This document shows positions 62,321-64,000 of a stretch of DNA of 64,000 nucleotides, piece after piece. The DNA is from G965267425 sp965267425. GTDB taxonomy: Bacteria; Bacteroidota; Bacteroidia; Flavobacteriales_E; Vicingaceae. The translations under genes were made by a program, and so were the position numbers. Each line of letters starts with the position of its first letter. Within the stretch, counting starts at the first letter, position 1. The notes under the pieces are model-generated. The model worked only from the letters and a program-made list of their open reading frames with translations, made no database searches and had not been told where the DNA came from. The DNA lies in NCBI GenBank assembly GCA_965267425.1, contig OZ253959.1:1-64000 (forward strand), written 5' to 3'.

Positions 62321-63265
62321 ATGACAAACATTCTCATCACGGGAGGGGCAGGATTTATTGGAAGCGCGCTAGCCGCCAAACTTGCTTCAAACAGGGAAAA
62401 TCAAATAGTAGTTGTCGATAACCTATTGACAGGTCAACGAGATAATTTGTTGCCTTCTTTGCATGATAATATTGTTTTCATTCGGGAGGATGTGAATAGC
62501 ATCAAAGAGATGTCAGACATTTTTGGGCGCTATTCTTTTGACTACGTATTTCATTATGCAGCATTGGTAGGTGTTCAAAGAACATTGGCTAATCCAATTA
62601 TGGTATTGGATGACATCAAGGGACTCAGAAACATCATGAGTTTAGCCAAAAACACGGGTGTGAAACAGGTCTTTTATTCTTCCTCCTCTGAAGTCTATGG
62701 TGAACCGGTAGAATTTCCACAAAATGAACATACCACCCCTTTGAACTCTAGACTTCCTTATGCCATTGTGAAAAACGTAGGTGAGGCATTCCTAAAATCT
62801 TACAATAAAGAATACGATATTCCTTACACGATATTTCGGTTTTTCAATACTTACGGACCTGCACAAAGTCGTGAATTCGTTATTTCCAAATTCATTTCTA
62901 AAGCGCTGCGTAACGAAGACATTACCATCTATGGCGATGGAACACAAACCAGAACTTTTTGTTACATCGAAGACAATGTCGATGCCACTGTAAATGCTTT
63001 TTACAAAAACATGTTTGTAAATGATGTGGTAAACATTGGTAGCGATGTCGAAATTTCCATTTTAGATTTGGCCAAACTGGTCATTTCTTTAACCAATTCT
63101 AAGTCAGAAATCATTTTCTTACCGCCACTTGCAGAAGGAGATATGAGCCGTAGACACCCTGATTCGGTTAAAATGAAAAAGTTGCTTGATAGAGATATGA
63201 TTACGCTGGAAGAAGGTATCAAAAAAGTCCTTTCCCAAAATTTTTACCTCATTGGGGATGAATAA
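62321..63265 (+). CDS. NAD-dependent epimerase/dehydratase (extended SDR)
   Basis: 314 residues. GGAGFIGSALA near residue 8 binds NAD, SSSEVYGEPVEF is the SDR segment holding the catalytic Ser, and YAIVK supplies the catalytic Tyr and Lys. GDGTQTRTFCYIEDNVDATV is typical of nucleotide-sugar epimerases and dehydratases. Substrate candidates include UDP-glucose/UDP-glucuronate or dTDP sugars; it is not a clear RfbB. The spacing from rfbA is one base and the next gene overlaps its stop, so it belongs to the same operon. Confidence 0.88.
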   Translation: MTNILITGGAGFIGSALAAKLASNRENQIVVVDNLLTGQRDNLLPSLHDNIVFIREDVNSIKEMSDIFGRYSFDYVFHYAALVGVQRTLANPIMVLDDIKGLRNIMSLAKNTGVKQVFYSSSSEVYGEPVEFPQNEHTTPLNSRLPYAIVKNVGEAFLKSYNKEYDIPYTIFRFFNTYGPAQSREFVISKFISKALRNEDITIYGDGTQTRTFCYIEDNVDATVNAFYKNMFVNDVVNIGSDVEISILDLAKLVISLTNSKSEIIFLPPLAEGDMSRRHPDSVKMKKLLDRDMITLEEGIKKVLSQNFYLIGDE

Positions 63266-64000
63266 AATGGAAACGTTTCGGCAAATGATTGCCGAACAGT
63301 TGGACCAGCTTGAATTCAATCAAACTCCTGAAAATTTATACGACCCCATCAGATACATTTTGTCTTTGGGGGGCAAACGCATTCGGCCTGCATTGATGCT
63401 GGTAAGCCATGAGCTTTTTGGTGGTGATCCTAAAAATGTCGTTGGACCTGCAATGGCCGTAGAGATGTTCCACAATTTTACGCTTCTTCATGATGATCTC
63501 ATGGACAATGCCAATTTGCGAAGAGGAAAACCTTCTGTTCACAGTAAATGGAATGAGAACATTGCCATTTTATCAGGTGATGCATTGTGTGTGCTTTCGT
63601 ATGATCAATTGCTAAAAGCTGACCCACAATACCTTGCTGAATTGATCCGGCGATTTAACCGAACGGCAGTTGAAATTTGTGAAGGACAACAGATGGATTT
63701 AAATTTTGAATCGTCTGCACAAGTAACGCTGCCTGAATACAAAGAAATGATTCGATTAAAAACAGCTGTGCTGTTGGGTTATTCTCTTTGGGCAGGAGCT
63801 TTTTTAGCCGGTGCTTCTAAAAGTGAACAAGACTTGTGTTATCAGATTGGAGAAGACATGGGTTTAGGGTTTCAACTCAAAGATGATTACCTCGATGCGT
63901 TTGGTGATCCCTCATTGACGGGTAAAGAAGTTGGCGGAGACATCAAATCCGACAAAAAAACCTACTTGCAAATTGAGGCCAATCGATTGGGTCATCAACA
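63258..64000 (+). CDS. Polyprenyl (trans-isoprenyl) diphosphate synthase, N-terminal part
   Basis: The frame is open to the end of the window, 247 complete codons. It holds GGKRIRPALML, the first aspartate-rich motif LLHDDLMDNANLRRG and the second, LKDDYLDAFGD, which bind the magnesium-diphosphate of the allylic and homoallylic substrates. The enzyme builds all-trans polyprenyl chains used for quinones. The start at 63258 overlaps the epimerase stop by 8 bases; an ATG at 63267 is an equally possible start. The last part of the gene lies outside. Confidence 0.92.
   Translation, partial: MNKMETFRQMIAEQLDQLEFNQTPENLYDPIRYILSLGGKRIRPALMLVSHELFGGDPKNVVGPAMAVEMFHNFTLLHDDLMDNANLRRGKPSVHSKWNENIAILSGDALCVLSYDQLLKADPQYLAELIRRFNRTAVEICEGQQMDLNFESSAQVTLPEYKEMIRLKTAVLLGYSLWAGAFLAGASKSEQDLCYQIGEDMGLGFQLKDDYLDAFGDPSLTGKEVGGDIKSDKKTYLQIEANRLGHQ

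Overview
The window is a chromosomal segment of a Bacteroidota bacterium; exact lineage cannot be read from it. The evidence is type IX secretion cargo with C-terminal sorting domains, a PorP/SprF-family protein, SprB-type repeats, DUF4271 and DUF5777 proteins, the Bacteroidota gene orders yicC-gmk-nadD and DUF4271-hemD-rnpA-yidD-S41 protease, frequent TTG starts, and several promoters of the form TTG-N19-TAnnTTTG. Coding density is high. There is one tRNA and no rRNA, CRISPR array, integrase, transposase or prophage.

Layout. 1-3774: end of an ABC exporter, the yicC-gmk-nadD operon, and a DMT transporter with an ArsC-like protein. 3854-6813: a UPF0104 membrane protein, a cystathionine gamma-synthase-type enzyme and a TrkA/KtrA protein. 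6814-9951: an accessory-looking stretch around tRNA-Leu(CAA), with an isochorismatase-fold hydrolase carrying an RHS-core-like motif, a DUF4437 cupin lipoprotein and a methyltransferase. 10049-15471: two glycosyltransferases, dCMP deaminase, an S41 protease and two lipoproteins. 15546-21578: a 2010-residue alpha-2-macroglobulin-like protein whose thioester motif appears lost. 21741-23281: an ECF sigma factor with a membrane-anchored partner. 23487-42321: a surface-protein region with four large ORFs (638, 2192, 786 and 787 aa) and a PorP/SprF protein, interrupted by purK-purE-oxidoreductase and by a nitroreductase with a LuxR-type regulator. 42385-46238: M1 aminopeptidase, radA and a polysaccharide deacetylase. 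46333-51360: a PhoB/PhoR-like two-component pair in line with LPS-type glycosyltransferases, and a convergent O-antigen-ligase-like gene. 51381-57857: a long minus-strand run from haem-motif secreted proteins through YceI, a DUF5777 barrel, DUF4271, hemD, rnpA, yidD and an S41 protease. 57975-64000: a secreted esterase-like protein, an RND/MMPL transporter, rfbA, an epimerase and the start of a polyprenyl synthase.

The common theme is the cell envelope: surface adhesin-like proteins exported by the type IX system, polysaccharide or LPS assembly, lipoproteins and envelope proteases, mixed with housekeeping genes. The points most worth a second look are the split surface-protein gene at 37649-42321, whose two halves meet at an in-phase A AAA AAG heptamer but may equally be split by an upstream one-base deletion; the RHS-boundary-like motif in the isochorismatase-fold protein; the thioester-less alpha-2-macroglobulin; an unannotated degraded gene at 37250-37552; a LuxR-family regulator with a degenerate receiver and a perfect palindrome at its putative transcript start; and a coherent set of Bacteroidota promoters and terminators, some lying inside coding sequence.
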